The notes beneath the pieces are model-generated. The model had not been told where the DNA came from. It did not search any database and saw nothing but the letters and a program-made list of their open reading frames with translations. DNA of 64,000 nucleotides from Brevundimonas sp. (lineage in GTDB: Bacteria; Pseudomonadota; Alphaproteobacteria; Caulobacterales; Caulobacteraceae): positions 1 to 64,000 of the forward strand of contig NZ_SDZL01000003.1 of assembly GCF_004210735.1 (NCBI RefSeq), read 5' to 3'. Below are positions 1 through 9,074 of the stretch, piece after piece (the first letter of the stretch is position 1; each line of letters starts with the position of its first letter). The translations under genes and the position numbers were made by a program.

Positions 1-873
1 CCTCCTCCTCCTCCTCCTCCTCCTCCGCCGCCGCCATATACCTCGAATTGCGCAGTGACGCCCGGCGCGCTGTCCTGCCAGACTACTTCCACTCCTCGTG
101 ACGCGAGGATGCTCGTGTATATTGCCGATGGTTCCTCGGCTCCCAATCCTTTTGAGGGCATGATCATCGAGCCCAGAGGGGCGCAACCTCAAGACGATAT
201 CTACACCTTCGCTCGATATGGCGCCGGCTATATCGAAAAGCACTATACCGATTTCGTAGCGAGTACTGATGGCCTGGGGCGTATTCGCACGGCCTCAAAT
301 GTGATTTTTAACCCTTCTGGTCAATCTCAACTAGGAGATGGCAGCAAACTTACGCTCTTTGATATCGCGAATGTTCTTCAAGGAGGATTGGACTATGTTC
401 AGCTGGGCAAGATTTCACCCAGCACTGCGGGTGGTCTGAGCGTCTTCTTTGCTACCGGGCAACCAATGAACGCGGGAACTATTCCGACAACCGGTTCCGC
501 ACGATTTGATGGAGGGACTCGGGGCACCTACATCAACGGCGCAGGGACAGCGTACGAGACATCGAGCGACATCACTATGACGGCCGATTTTGGTGCGGGC
601 CAAGTCTCTGGATCGACATCAAATTTCAAGATGATCGACGCCAATGGCGCGGTGGCTACGCCATCTCACAGCCTTAACTTTGACTTCAGCGGGAATATTG
701 TGAGCACGAGCATCGTTGGCACCGCCACCGGTTCGCACATGACCGGGGAGATCACGGGGATGTTTCATGGCGAAAGGAATGGCCCGCCGGTAGAGGCTAG
801 CGTCATCTACAGGTTGGATGAAACCGGTGGCGGTGGTGTGCTTATCGGGGCAGGTGGGCTCAGGAAGCCGTGA
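1..873 (+). CDS. TbpB-like surface lipoprotein, C-terminal part (5' truncated by window)
   Basis: The frame is open from base 1, where it encodes a run of 12 prolines (CCT repeats, then CCG and CCA); the ORF track's GTG at 55 is therefore only internal. The body is rich in Gly, Thr, Ser and Phe. Its second half has the alternating pattern of a transferrin-binding-protein-B-like eight-stranded barrel (TYINGAG, DFGAGQVSG, LNFDFSGN, GSHMTGEITGMFHGER) and ends in a short Gly-rich tail. Such proteins are exported as lipoproteins and moved to the cell surface by Slam; the next gene is a Slam. The Pro run would be the flexible linker behind the missing lipobox. Base composition is clearly lower in G+C than the neighbours (25 of 60 bases in 301-360 are G or C), suggesting transfer or diversification. 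The ligand (metal, haem, other) cannot be read from the sequence. Confidence 0.7.
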   Translation, partial: PPPPPPPPPPPPYTSNCAVTPGALSCQTTSTPRDARMLVYIADGSSAPNPFEGMIIEPRGAQPQDDIYTFARYGAGYIEKHYTDFVASTDGLGRIRTASNVIFNPSGQSQLGDGSKLTLFDIANVLQGGLDYVQLGKISPSTAGGLSVFFATGQPMNAGTIPTTGSARFDGGTRGTYINGAGTAYETSSDITMTADFGAGQVSGSTSNFKMIDANGAVATPSHSLNFDFSGNIVSTSIVGTATGSHMTGEITGMFHGERNGPPVEASVIYRLDETGGGGVLIGAGGLRKP

Positions 874-884
874 GATTCCCCTGC

Positions 885-1001
885 GCTACGCTTCTGAGAG
901 GCCCCGTTGGCAGCGTCTGAATGTCCAACGCCTGCTGGCTGCCGGTGGCGGCGATCACTACAACCTGAGCTGGCTGCGTAATAGGTGATCAGAAGCGTAG
1001 C
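885..1001 (+). promoter_or_regulatory. 13-bp inverted repeat bracketing the Slam start codon
   Basis: GCTACGCTTCTGA at 885-897 is the exact reverse complement of TCAGAAGCGTAGC at 989-1001. The right arm begins 2 bases after the Slam GTG (985-987), so pairing in the mRNA would place the initiation region at the base of a long hairpin. Role (translation control or recombination site) is inference. Confidence 0.4.
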
Positions 1002-2313
1002 ATGCGGCCTGCTGTGCGGAGCGCTGCTCGGTGGGTCGTTTGCGCCCGTCGCCTCCGCCCAGACGGCTTCTCAACCAGCAGTATTGTCTTCTGATCGCGT
1101 GTTCGGCGACGCGCTGTCGGTGGCGTTGAGAAGTGGTGATTACGGTCGCGCCCTGGCGCTTATCGACAGTCGACCGGATGTGGCGATAACGCCTGAAGGT
1201 GTGCGCCTGCGCGCCGAACTGATGGCCCGTCTGGGGCGCCCAGAAGAGGCTCTTCTCCTGCTGGAGAGCCATCTGGCTTCGTACGGCTCGGACGCCCTCG
1301 CGCGATATCAAGTGGGCGAGATTCATTTCGAAGCCCGTCGCGATTCGTCCGCAACCCTGGCGTATCGACTGGCGCTTTCCGGCCACCTCGATGCCACGCG
1401 CCGTGATCTGATTCAGCGCCGCCTCGAAACCATGCAGGCCCGGCGGGGGCTGCGGCTCTCCCTGACGGCCGCGCTTGTTCCCGACAGCAACATCAATAAC
1501 GCCACCAGCGCAGGGACAATTGATCTGTATGGGCTGCAATTCGTGCTGTCGGACGACGCCCGTCGACGATCAGGGGTTTCCGCCTCGATCTCGGCCAATG
1601 CGGAACGTCGATGGGCGGTCACGGACAAACTGTCAGTTTCGGCAGGGGCTGCCGCGTCGCTGCTCGACTCCTCAGGCCGCACCTTCGATCTGGAACAGTT
1701 CAGCGGCTTTGCGGGCCCGGAGTGGCGGCCGACCGCCGACGCGCGCCTGTCCATGGCGGCGACCTATCGCGATGTGCGGTTTGGGGGGGAGCCGCTGGAA
1801 GTCTCGACCGGCTTGCGAATGACGGGTGACGCCCAGTCCGATCGATTCACACAATGGAATGTATCCGGTCACGTTGACCGCATCGACAGCAAGCGGGCTC
1901 GCGAATGGGATGGTTGGACCTATGGCGGGCAGGTCAGCCGAACGCGTTATCTGGGGCCGAGCGCCTTCTGGCGCGCGACAGTAGCGCACGATGTTTATGA
2001 TCTTGTGGGGGACGAAGCGGATTTTCAGATCGGCCACGTCGCCGCTGGCCGACTGATCTCCGTACCCTTTTCAGCCTTCGCCTACATCGAGCCCTACGCG
2101 CGGGTGCGCGATTACCAGCAACGTTCCACGGCGTTCGGCGTGCGGCGGCAGGATTTTGAGCTCGGCGTCAGCGCTAGAATCTCCAAGCGGGATTGGTCGT
2201 TCAGAAACGCGTTTCCCTTCGTCCAGGTCACCGCGTCTCGATCCTGGTCCAATGTGGCGTTCGGGGATTATTCGCGCAGCAGGGTCGAGTTCGGGCTGAC
2301 GCGCGACTTTTGA
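985..2313 (+). CDS. Slam-type surface lipoprotein assembly modifier (DUF560)
   Basis: 442 residues. An N-terminal signal peptide (SVACGLLCGALLGGSFAPVASAQ) is followed by a TPR-like helical region (about residues 35-150: DYGRALALIDSRPD, RLGRPEEALLLLESHL) and then a long beta-barrel domain ending in the outer-membrane-type C-terminus EFGLTRDF. This periplasmic TPR plus 14-strand barrel layout is that of Slam, the outer-membrane protein that flips TbpB-like lipoproteins to the surface. The upstream gene encodes just such a protein, so the two form a substrate-translocator pair. The start is GTG directly after an in-frame TAG, with no Shine-Dalgarno sequence visible. A short ORF in another frame ends across the start (GTGA), so translational coupling is possible. 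Family call is firm; exact start is uncertain. Confidence 0.8.
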   Translation: MIRSVACGLLCGALLGGSFAPVASAQTASQPAVLSSDRVFGDALSVALRSGDYGRALALIDSRPDVAITPEGVRLRAELMARLGRPEEALLLLESHLASYGSDALARYQVGEIHFEARRDSSATLAYRLALSGHLDATRRDLIQRRLETMQARRGLRLSLTAALVPDSNINNATSAGTIDLYGLQFVLSDDARRRSGVSASISANAERRWAVTDKLSVSAGAAASLLDSSGRTFDLEQFSGFAGPEWRPTADARLSMAATYRDVRFGGEPLEVSTGLRMTGDAQSDRFTQWNVSGHVDRIDSKRAREWDGWTYGGQVSRTRYLGPSAFWRATVAHDVYDLVGDEADFQIGHVAAGRLISVPFSAFAYIEPYARVRDYQQRSTAFGVRRQDFELGVSARISKRDWSFRNAFPFVQVTASRSWSNVAFGDYSRSRVEFGLTRDF

Positions 2314-2407
2314 GTCGTGGAGCGCAACCTTGCCGCCACGCTCCCCGGCGCCTAAGTCGGGCGGGTCGCTGGCCTGGTCGGCGGGCGATTTCAGACGATT
2401 CAGACGA

Positions 2408-2434
2408 TTCAGACCCTGTTTTTCCGGGTCTGAA
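2408..2434 (+). terminator. 9-bp stem-loop between Slam and gor, next to tandem GATTCAGAC repeats
   Basis: TTCAGACCC / GGGTCTGAA form a perfect stem around the loop TGTTTTTCC. Just upstream the motif CAGACGATT is tandemly repeated. It could end the Slam transcript or structure the gor leader (it lies 13 bases before the gor ATG). There is no classical U-tract after the stem. Confidence 0.4.
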
Positions 2435-2447
2435 ACCGGAGCCCTTC

Positions 2448-3830
2448 ATGTCTCAGTACGACTACGACCTGTTTGTCATCGGCGCCGGGTCCGGCGGGGT
2501 GCGGGCGGCGCGGCTGACGGCGTTGGGCGGCAAGAAGGTGGCCGTGGCCGAGGAGTATCGGGTCGGCGGCACCTGTGTGATCCGGGGCTGCGTGCCCAAG
2601 AAATTCATGGTCATGGCGTCCGAGGTCAGCCACGCGCTGGAGATCGCCGAGGGTTACGGCTGGTCGTTCGACAACGCCAAATTCGACTGGCCCAAATTCC
2701 TGGAAACCAAGGACGTCGAGATCGCCCGCCTGTCGGGCATCTATGCGGCCAACCTGGGCAAGGCGGGGGTCGATCTGATCCACGGCCGAGCGGTGCTGAA
2801 GGACGCCCACACGGTCGAGATCATCGGCAAGAACCAGACCTTCACCGCTGGGAAGATCCTGATCGCCACCGGCGGCCGCCCATGGATGCCCGAAAGCGTG
2901 CCGGGCATCGAACACGCCATCTCGTCGGAAGAAGCCTTCCACCTGCCGCAAATGCCGAAACGCATCCTGATCGCGGGCGGCGGCTATATCGCGGTCGAGT
3001 TCGCGGGCATCTTCGCCGGGCTGGGGGTCGAGACGACGCTGATCTATCGCGGACCGAACATCCTGCGCGGCTTCGACGACGATGTGCGCGCGCATCTGGC
3101 GGGCGAGATCGAGAAGCGCGGCATCAAGGTCATCCTGGGCTGCCAGCACAAGTCGATCGAGAAGACGGCGACCGGCCTGGTCAACCACCTCGAAAACGGC
3201 ATGAGCCTGGAAACCGACGTGGTCATGTTCGCCACCGGCCGCATCCCGCACGTAAAGGGCTTGGGGCTGGAGATCGCGGGGGTCGAACTGAACGACGAGG
3301 GGGCGATCATCGTCGACGCCTTCTCCAAGACGACGGCCGACAACATCTGGGCCATCGGCGATGTGACCGATCGCATGAACCTGACCCCCGTCGCCATCCG
3401 CGAGGCCGTCGCCTTCCACGAGACGGTGTTCAGGAACAACCCGCAACACTTTGATTATGAAGCGGTCGCCACCGCTGTCTTCAGCCAGCCGCCGGTCGGC
3501 GTCGTCGGCCTCAGCGAGGCCGAGGCGCGCCGCGCCTGCCCGGGCGAGGTCGACGTCTATGTGACCCGGTTCCGGCCGATGAAATACGCCTTTACCGGCT
3601 CGGACGAACGGGTGCTGATGAAGCTGGTGGTCGACGCCGAAACCCAGCGCGTGGTCGGCGTCCACATCGTCGGCCCCGACAGTCCCGAGATGATCCAGCT
3701 GGCCGCCATCGCCGTGAAGGCCGGCTTGACCAAGGCCCAATGGGACGCCACCTGCGCCGTCCACCCGACCATGGCTGAGGAACTGGTGACGCTGAAGGAA
3801 AAGCAGAGCCCATCGATGTCGGCGGGCTAG
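2448..3830 (+). CDS. gor: Glutathione-disulfide reductase
   Basis: 460 residues from ATG 2448; the ORF track's earlier start runs into Slam and is rejected. The N-terminal FAD Rossmann motif is VIGAGSGGVRAARL, followed by the redox-active disulfide GGTCVIRGCVPKK, the NAD(P) motif IAGGGYIAVEFAGI, the second FAD motif IWAIGDVTDR, and the dimer-interface catalytic histidine in HPTMAEEL. This is the full length of the family and reduces glutathione disulfide with NADPH in the cytoplasm. The CVIRGC spacing and HPT..EE tail favour glutathione reductase over lipoamide dehydrogenase. Its TAG interlocks with the stop of the convergent gene in a shared CTAG. Confidence 0.93.
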   Translation: MSQYDYDLFVIGAGSGGVRAARLTALGGKKVAVAEEYRVGGTCVIRGCVPKKFMVMASEVSHALEIAEGYGWSFDNAKFDWPKFLETKDVEIARLSGIYAANLGKAGVDLIHGRAVLKDAHTVEIIGKNQTFTAGKILIATGGRPWMPESVPGIEHAISSEEAFHLPQMPKRILIAGGGYIAVEFAGIFAGLGVETTLIYRGPNILRGFDDDVRAHLAGEIEKRGIKVILGCQHKSIEKTATGLVNHLENGMSLETDVVMFATGRIPHVKGLGLEIAGVELNDEGAIIVDAFSKTTADNIWAIGDVTDRMNLTPVAIREAVAFHETVFRNNPQHFDYEAVATAVFSQPPVGVVGLSEAEARRACPGEVDVYVTRFRPMKYAFTGSDERVLMKLVVDAETQRVVGVHIVGPDSPEMIQLAAIAVKAGLTKAQWDATCAVHPTMAEELVTLKEKQSPSMSAG

Positions 3831-4591
3831 GCCTCAGCGCCCACCAACGCCGCACGTTCCTCCGTCGTGATCAACCGCCATTTGCCCTCGGGCAGGTTGT
3901 CCAGGCGGATGGGACCGACACGCACCCGGATCAGGTCGACCACTTCCAGGTCGACCATTTCGCACATGCGCCGGATCTGGCGGTTCCGGCCCTCGCGCAG
4001 GATGAATTTCAGGCGGAAGGACTCCATGCGGCTGACATAGGCCGGTCGCAACTGGCGGCCGTCCAGCATCAGGCCGTGGCGCAGGATCTTCAGCTTCTTC
4101 TCGGTGACGTCGCCCACCACCCGGACCAGGTATTCCTTGTCCAGATCCGACTGCGGCCCGATCACCGCCTTGGCCACCACGCCGTCCGACGACAGCAGCA
4201 GCAAGCCGCGCGAATCCTCGTCCAGCCGTCCGATGGGGGGCAGGGAGGCGTCGGCGGCCGGGGCCGCGCCTTCACCAATACGATTGGCGTCGGTCAGCAG
4301 GCGCACGGCCGGAATCTTGTCCGGCTCGGGCTGGCCGGAGACATAGCCCAGCGGTTTGTGCAGCAGGATGGTCACCCCCGCCGCCAACGCCGCCTGGGCG
4401 CGGTCGTTCAGGGTCAGGGTCTGGCCCGGCTCGATCTTGCGGCCCGCGTCGGTGACGGTCTGGCCGTCGATGCTGACCAGACCGTCGGCGATCAGCCCGT
4501 CGGCCTCGCGTCGGGAACATACCCCGGTCTGGCCCAGCCATTTATTGATGCGGACCGGCTCGGGGCCGTCATAGGTGCGGACAAAGGCCAT
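3827..4591 (-). CDS. rluB: Ribosomal large-subunit pseudouridine synthase, RsuA/RluB type
   Basis: 254 residues from ATG at 4591; the 520-residue track ORF joins this to an out-of-frame shadow of the next gene. An N-terminal S4 RNA-binding domain (INKWLGQTGVCSRREADGLI) precedes the RsuA-family catalytic domain with GRLDEDSRGLLLLSSDG, whose Asp is the catalytic nucleophile, and the family motif REGRNRQIRRMC. These enzymes isomerise one uridine in rRNA (RluB: helix 80-93 region of 23S). RluB versus RluE/RluF/RsuA cannot be settled by reading alone. The start overlaps the stop of the upstream methyltransferase gene as TGATG, so they are likely one operon. Confidence 0.85.
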   Translation of the reverse strand: MAFVRTYDGPEPVRINKWLGQTGVCSRREADGLIADGLVSIDGQTVTDAGRKIEPGQTLTLNDRAQAALAAGVTILLHKPLGYVSGQPEPDKIPAVRLLTDANRIGEGAAPAADASLPPIGRLDEDSRGLLLLSSDGVVAKAVIGPQSDLDKEYLVRVVGDVTEKKLKILRHGLMLDGRQLRPAYVSRMESFRLKFILREGRNRQIRRMCEMVDLEVVDLIRVRVGPIRLDNLPEGKWRLITTEERAALVGAEA

Positions 4592-5223
4592 CAGGTGCGC
4601 CGGAACAGAAGCATGAGGTTGTTGGCGGGCATTTCGACCCGCAGTGTCTCGGCCAGGCCGTTCGCCCTGGCCAGGTCGACGACGTCGGCCCGGTCCCGCA
4701 GACCCCAGGCCGGATCGCGCGCCTTCAGGCTGTCGTCGAACGCGGCGTTCGACGGGGCCATCGGCACGTCGGCCTCGCGGAACGGCCCATACAGGACCAG
4801 CAGACCGCCGGGGCGCGGCAGCACCCGGGCCGCCAACGCCATCAACCCCTCGGCCGCCGCCCACGGGGCGATGTGGATCATGTTGGCGCAGAACACCGCC
4901 TTGAACGGCCCATCCGGCGAGGTCGCCGGATCCAGCACGTCCAGCGCCAGCGGCGGGCGCAGATTGGGCAGGGCCGCCCGCGCCGACCAGGCGGCGATGC
5001 TGGCCCGCGCCTCGACTGACGGATCGCTGGGTGTCCAGTCGACGGTCAGGGCGGAGGCGAAGGCCACGGCATGCTCGCCCGATCCCGAGGCGATCTCCAG
5101 CACCGGCCCGGCGGCCGGCAGATGGGCGCGCAGGACAGCCAGAATCGCATCCGCATTCCGGCGTGCGGCGGGCGAGGACAGGGCGCCGTCCGGCGTCTGG
5201 GTCAGGGAGTCGAGGGTTTGCAC
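4591..5223 (-). CDS. DUF938 family SAM-dependent methyltransferase
   Basis: 210 residues. It starts with an SSPAARRNADAI motif, then the SAM-binding glycine-rich loop VLEIASGSGEHAVAFA, the acidic post-II region (WTPSDPSVEA) and the conserved CANMIHIAPW block that marks DUF938. This family is typically about 200 residues; its substrate is not established, so no specific reaction is claimed. The first gene of a probable two-gene operon with the pseudouridine synthase (TGATG overlap), which might hint at an RNA-related role (inference). Divergent from pckG across a roughly 210-base gap. Confidence 0.8.
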   Translation of the reverse strand: MQTLDSLTQTPDGALSSPAARRNADAILAVLRAHLPAAGPVLEIASGSGEHAVAFASALTVDWTPSDPSVEARASIAAWSARAALPNLRPPLALDVLDPATSPDGPFKAVFCANMIHIAPWAAAEGLMALAARVLPRPGGLLVLYGPFREADVPMAPSNAAFDDSLKARDPAWGLRDRADVVDLARANGLAETLRVEMPANNLMLLFRRT

Positions 5224-5433
5224 GACGGGTCCGATACCCCGCCCGTGACCGGATCGCGACCGGAAAGTGTCGCGCGCAGACGCGCCTTGGGTCGCGTCGG
5301 GTGGAAAGTTGCAGCGGTTGACGTAAGGGCCGCGCGGGTGTCATTCCCGTGAAACAAAGCGTGATCCTACACGCGAAGGGAGTGGCCACGGCGGCGTCAG
5401 ATCGCCGGGCCGGAAGGTTCAGGAGAGTTTCAC

Positions 5434-7281
5434 GTGTCCAACGCCACGATCGCCGGCCTGCGCCCGGCGCCGACCCGTCACGCCGGCCTGGTCGCCTGGG
5501 TCGAACAGATCGCCGCCCTGACCAGGCCTGATCGCGTCCACTGGTGCGACGGGTCGCAGGCCGAAAAATCCGCCATCATCGCCGACCTGATCGGCAAGGG
5601 CACGCTGAAGGAACTGGACCAGGCGAAGCGCCCCGGCTGCTATTACGCCGCCTCGGATCCCAAGGACGTCGCCCGCGTCGAAAGCCGCACCTTCATCTGT
5701 TCCGAAGACGAAGCCGACGCCGGTCCCACCAACAACTGGGCCGATCCGATCGAGATGCGCGACCGGCTGGACGGCCTGTTCGACGGCTGCATGAAGGGGC
5801 GGACGATGTATGTCGTGCCCTTCTGCATGGGCCCGCTGGGGTCGAAGATCAGCGCCCTGGGCGTCGAGATCACCGACAGCGGCTATGTCGCCGTGTCGAT
5901 GGGCATCATGACCCGCATGGGTCAGCCGGCGCTGGACATGCTGGGCGACGACGGCGTCTTCGTGCCTGCCATCCACACCCTGGGCGCGCCGCTGGCGGAT
6001 GGTCAGGCCGACGTGCCGTGGCCCTGCAACGAGGACAAGTGGATCGTCCACTTCCCCGAGACGCGCGAGATCTGGTCTTACGGTTCGGGCTATGGCGGCA
6101 ACGCCCTGTTGGGCAAGAAATGCTACGCCCTGCGCATCGCCTCGATCATGGCCCGCGACGAGGGTTGGCTGGCCGAGCATATGCTGATCCTCAAGCTCAC
6201 CAGCCCCGAGGGCGTGTCGAAATACGTCGCGGCCGCCTTCCCGTCGGCTTGCGGCAAGACCAACCTGGCGATGCTGCAACCCAGCCTGCCGGGCTGGAAG
6301 GCCGAAACCATCGGCGACGACATCGCCTGGATGCGCTTCGGCGACGACGGCCGTCTGTACGCCGTGAACCCGGAGGCGGGCTTCTTCGGCGTGGCGCCGG
6401 GCACCAGCCGCAACACCAACCAGAACGCCCTGGCGACCCTGACGTCGAACACCGTCTTCACCAACACGGCCCTGACGGCCGACGGCGACGTGTGGTGGGA
6501 AGGTCTGACGAAAGAGGCTCCCGCCGGCCTGACCAACTGGAAGGGCGCGCCGCACGACCCCGCCTCGGGCGAGCCCGCCGCCCACCCGAACGCCCGCTTC
6601 GCCGCCCCTGCCGGCCAGTGCCCGGCCATCGCCCCGGAATGGAAAGACCCCAGGGGCGTGCCGATCGACGCCATCCTGTTCGGCGGCCGCCGCGCCTCGG
6701 CCGTGCCGCTGGTGACGGAAGCGTTTGACTGGGAGCATGGCGTCTTCATGGGCTCGACCGTCGCGTCCGAAGGCACGGCGGCGGCCGAGAACAAGGTTGG
6801 CGAACTGCGCCGCGACCCCTTCGCCATGCTGCCCTTCTGCGGCTACAACATGGGTGACTATTTCGGCCACTGGCTGAAGATGGGGCAGGGGCGCGACGCC
6901 GCGAAACTGCCGCGCCTGTTCTTCGTCAACTGGTTCCGCAAGGACGAGACCGGCAAATTCGTCTGGCCCGGCTTCGGCGACAACGCCCGCGTGCTGAAGT
7001 GGATTGTCGAACGGCTGGACGGCAAGGCCGAGGCTGTGGACACGCCGGTGGGGCGCACACCGTCGCGCGCGTCGCTGGACCTGTCGGGTCTGGACCTGAC
7101 CGAGGCTCAGTTGGCGACCCTGCTGGATGTCGACGCCGAGGTCTGGGCCGAGGAAGCCGCCCTGATCCCCGCCTTCTACGACCAGTTCGGCGACCGCCTG
7201 CCCAAGGCCCTGTGGGAGCAGCACGCGGCCCTGACCCGGCGACTGGAAGACGAACGCGCGGCGGTGCTGGCCGCCGAATAG
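5434..7281 (+). CDS. pckG: Phosphoenolpyruvate carboxykinase (GTP)
   Basis: 615 residues, the usual length of the GTP-dependent class. GTG start preceded by AGGAGA at a good distance. The kinase-type P-loop is [15 protein letters not shown] with the PEPCK-specific Cys. Other signatures are [55 protein letters not shown] and [12 protein letters not shown]. It converts oxaloacetate plus GTP to PEP plus CO2, the first committed gluconeogenic step. The 5' gap to the divergent methyltransferase has TTGACG at 5317 but no convincing -10, so I do not call a promoter. Confidence 0.95.
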   Translation: MSNATIAGLRPAPTRHAGLVAWVEQIAALTRPDRVHWCDGSQAEKSAIIADLIGKGTLKELDQAKRPGCYYAASDPKDVARVESRTFICSEDEADAGPTNNWADPIEMRDRLDGLFDGCMKGRTMYVVPFCMGPLGSKISALGVEITDSGYVAVSMGIMTRMGQPALDMLGDDGVFVPAIHTLGAPLADGQADVPWPCNEDKWIVHFPETREIWSYGSGYGGNALLGKKCYALRIASIMARDEGWLAEHMLILKLTSPEGVSKYVAAAFPSACGKTNLAMLQPSLPGWKAETIGDDIAWMRFGDDGRLYAVNPEAGFFGVAPGTSRNTNQNALATLTSNTVFTNTALTADGDVWWEGLTKEAPAGLTNWKGAPHDPASGEPAAHPNARFAAPAGQCPAIAPEWKDPRGVPIDAILFGGRRASAVPLVTEAFDWEHGVFMGSTVASEGTAAAENKVGELRRDPFAMLPFCGYNMGDYFGHWLKMGQGRDAAKLPRLFFVNWFRKDETGKFVWPGFGDNARVLKWIVERLDGKAEAVDTPVGRTPSRASLDLSGLDLTEAQLATLLDVDAEVWAEEAALIPAFYDQFGDRLPKALWEQHAALTRRLEDERAAVLAAE

Positions 7282-7329
7282 GCCGGTTTCAGGCTTGATA
7301 TCGGCGACGCGCGGGTCGAATGACGGCGC

Positions 7330-8346
7330 GTGGCCGATCCCTCTCGCGACATTCTGATCGTCGGCGCTGGCGTTCTGGGGCTGGCGGCGGCTGCCGAACT
7401 GGCGGCGCGCGGCCATGCGGTGACGGTGGTCGATCCCGGCGTGGGTAACGCCTCGGCCGTGGCGGCGGGCATGATCGCCCCGGCCATGGAGGCGCTGCTG
7501 GACGGCGCAGACGCCGAACGCGCGGCCCTGCTGCGCGACGCCCGTGACCTGTGGCCCGCCTTCGCCCGACGCCACGGCCTGACCCTGTATCGCGAGCCTG
7601 CCGAATGGCGCGGCCCCGACGCCGCCGGGCGGGCGGACCGTCTTGAGGCGCTGGGCTTCGCCGTTCAGCGCGGCGAGGGCGTGGTCGCCACCGATGAAGA
7701 CGGGCGCGTCGATCCGGCCGACAGCCTGCACCGACTGGCCGCCACGCCGGGCGTCACCCTGATCACCGACCGGATCGTGTCGATGACCGCCGAGGACGGG
7801 GCGTGGACGGCGACGGGGCGGGGCGGCGCGGTCTATCGCGCCCCAACGGTGATCCTGGCCACGGGCGTTGGCGTCGCGCCGGCGGGCTTGCCGGCCGCGA
7901 CGGCCGCCGTCATCGACGCCATCCAGCCCATCCGGGGTCAGCTCGCCTTCATACCCCGCGCGTTGACCGACCGCGTGGTGCGCGGGGCGGGGGCCTATGT
8001 CGCGCCCGCGCCGGGCGGCGCCGTGATCGGCGCGACGATGGAGGCGGGGGAGCGGGCGCTGGAGATCAACGATCAGGCGGGCGCGCGACAGACGGCGGCG
8101 GGGCTGGCGCTGGTGGGCGCGGCTGCTGGAGACGCGCCGCAGTATCGCATCGGCATCCGCGGCGCCTCGGCCGACGGCCTGCCCATGGCGGGGGCGTCAG
8201 GCGAAGTCGGCCTGTATCTGGCCCTGGCGCCGCGCCGCAACGGCTGGCTGCTGGCGCCGCTGATTGCGCGGGTCGTGGCCGATGCGATCGAAGGCCGCGA
8301 CGCAGTTCCCCACGCCGCGACCTTCGACCCGCTGCGGTTCGCCTAG
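7330..8346 (+). CDS. FAD-dependent oxidoreductase, glycine oxidase ThiO-like
   Basis: 338 residues. The N-terminal dinucleotide fold is ILIVGAGVLGLAAAAELAARG, with the DAO-family segment ASAVAAGMIAPAMEA typical of ThiO/D-amino-acid oxidases. C-terminal blocks are IQPIRGQLAFIP and YRIGIRGASADGLPMAG. ThiO makes dehydroglycine for the thiamine thiazole; here no thiS or thiG is adjacent, although thiE lies far downstream at 61.5 kb, so a more general amino-acid oxidase remains possible. GTG start, 48 bases after pckG. Its TAG is interlocked with the convergent tonB stop in CTAG. Confidence 0.72.
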   Translation: MADPSRDILIVGAGVLGLAAAAELAARGHAVTVVDPGVGNASAVAAGMIAPAMEALLDGADAERAALLRDARDLWPAFARRHGLTLYREPAEWRGPDAAGRADRLEALGFAVQRGEGVVATDEDGRVDPADSLHRLAATPGVTLITDRIVSMTAEDGAWTATGRGGAVYRAPTVILATGVGVAPAGLPAATAAVIDAIQPIRGQLAFIPRALTDRVVRGAGAYVAPAPGGAVIGATMEAGERALEINDQAGARQTAAGLALVGAAAGDAPQYRIGIRGASADGLPMAGASGEVGLYLALAPRRNGWLLAPLIARVVADAIEGRDAVPHAATFDPLRFA

Positions 8347-9074
8347 TTCAGGGCGAAGCGGATGGTGAAGTTGACCCGGGCGCCGTCAACGGTCTGACCG
8401 TCAATGGTGCGGGGGCTCATCCGGAACTGCCGCGACAGGGTGGTCGCCGCCCGACCAAAGCCCTGGCCCGCCGGCGTCTCGTTCGTGACCGAACAGTCGC
8501 TCAATGTCCCATTCGCCCGCACTGAACAGGTCAGCGACGCCGCACCGGTGATGTTCCCCGCCACTGCTTGCGCCGGATAGGCGCGCGCCATCTGCGCCGC
8601 CGAGGGGCGGCTGATCCATTGGGGGTTGGTGATGACGGCGGGCGGCGTCGGCGCCGGCGTCGCGGTCTGGCCCGTGCCGGTCGGCGTGGCGTCCGGCACG
8701 ACATGGGTCAGGTTGATGGCGAGGGAATCGGTCGGCGCCGGGGTGTCGCTGACGGGCGCCGACAGTGTTTCGGTGGGGATAACTGGCGACGGCGTTTTAT
8801 GCAGCGGCGGGTTCGGCGCCGCCGCCTCACGCGGCTCGACGACCGGCGGCCTGGGCTTTGGTCGATCCATGGTGACGGTGACCGAAGGCGGCGCGTCGAA
8901 GGTGATCTCCGGCGGGATTTCGAACCGCTGCTGATACAGCCAGACTCCAACGCCCACATGCACCAGGGCCGAAACCGCCACCGCCGCCCACATCCATTTG
9001 GGCAGGGGTTTCTTACGCTCACTGAAGTCGATGGGACTGACCAATCCGGGTCCGCCCGCGGTTCTGATCATCAT
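8343..9074 (-). CDS. TonB-family energy transducer
   Basis: About 243 residues from ATG 9074. The upstream ATG at 9083 sits only one base after GGAGG; 9074 has better spacing, and 9071 is also possible. One N-terminal membrane anchor (WMWAAVAVSALVHVGVGVWLY) is followed by a long Pro-rich periplasmic spacer (PKPRPPVVEP and further Pro/Thr repeats) and a C-terminal TonB-like domain (YPAQAVAGNITGAASLTCSVRANGTLSDCSV) with a Cys pair. It would couple the ExbBD proton motive force to outer-membrane receptors. No exbB, exbD or receptor is adjacent, so the partner is unknown. Confidence 0.82.
   Translation of the reverse strand: MMIRTAGGPGLVSPIDFSERKKPLPKWMWAAVAVSALVHVGVGVWLYQQRFEIPPEITFDAPPSVTVTMDRPKPRPPVVEPREAAAPNPPLHKTPSPVIPTETLSAPVSDTPAPTDSLAINLTHVVPDATPTGTGQTATPAPTPPAVITNPQWISRPSAAQMARAYPAQAVAGNITGAASLTCSVRANGTLSDCSVTNETPAGQGFGRAATTLSRQFRMSPRTIDGQTVDGARVNFTIRFALN

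Noticed and set aside
3827-5389. 520-codon minus-strand ORF
   Set aside because: Joins the true RluB-type frame to an out-of-frame reading of the methyltransferase gene; ATG 4591 with the TGATG overlap is the real start.
5419-7731. 770-codon minus-strand ORF opposite pckG
   Set aside because: Antisense shadow; composition is Gly/Arg/His/Gln-rich and has no motif.
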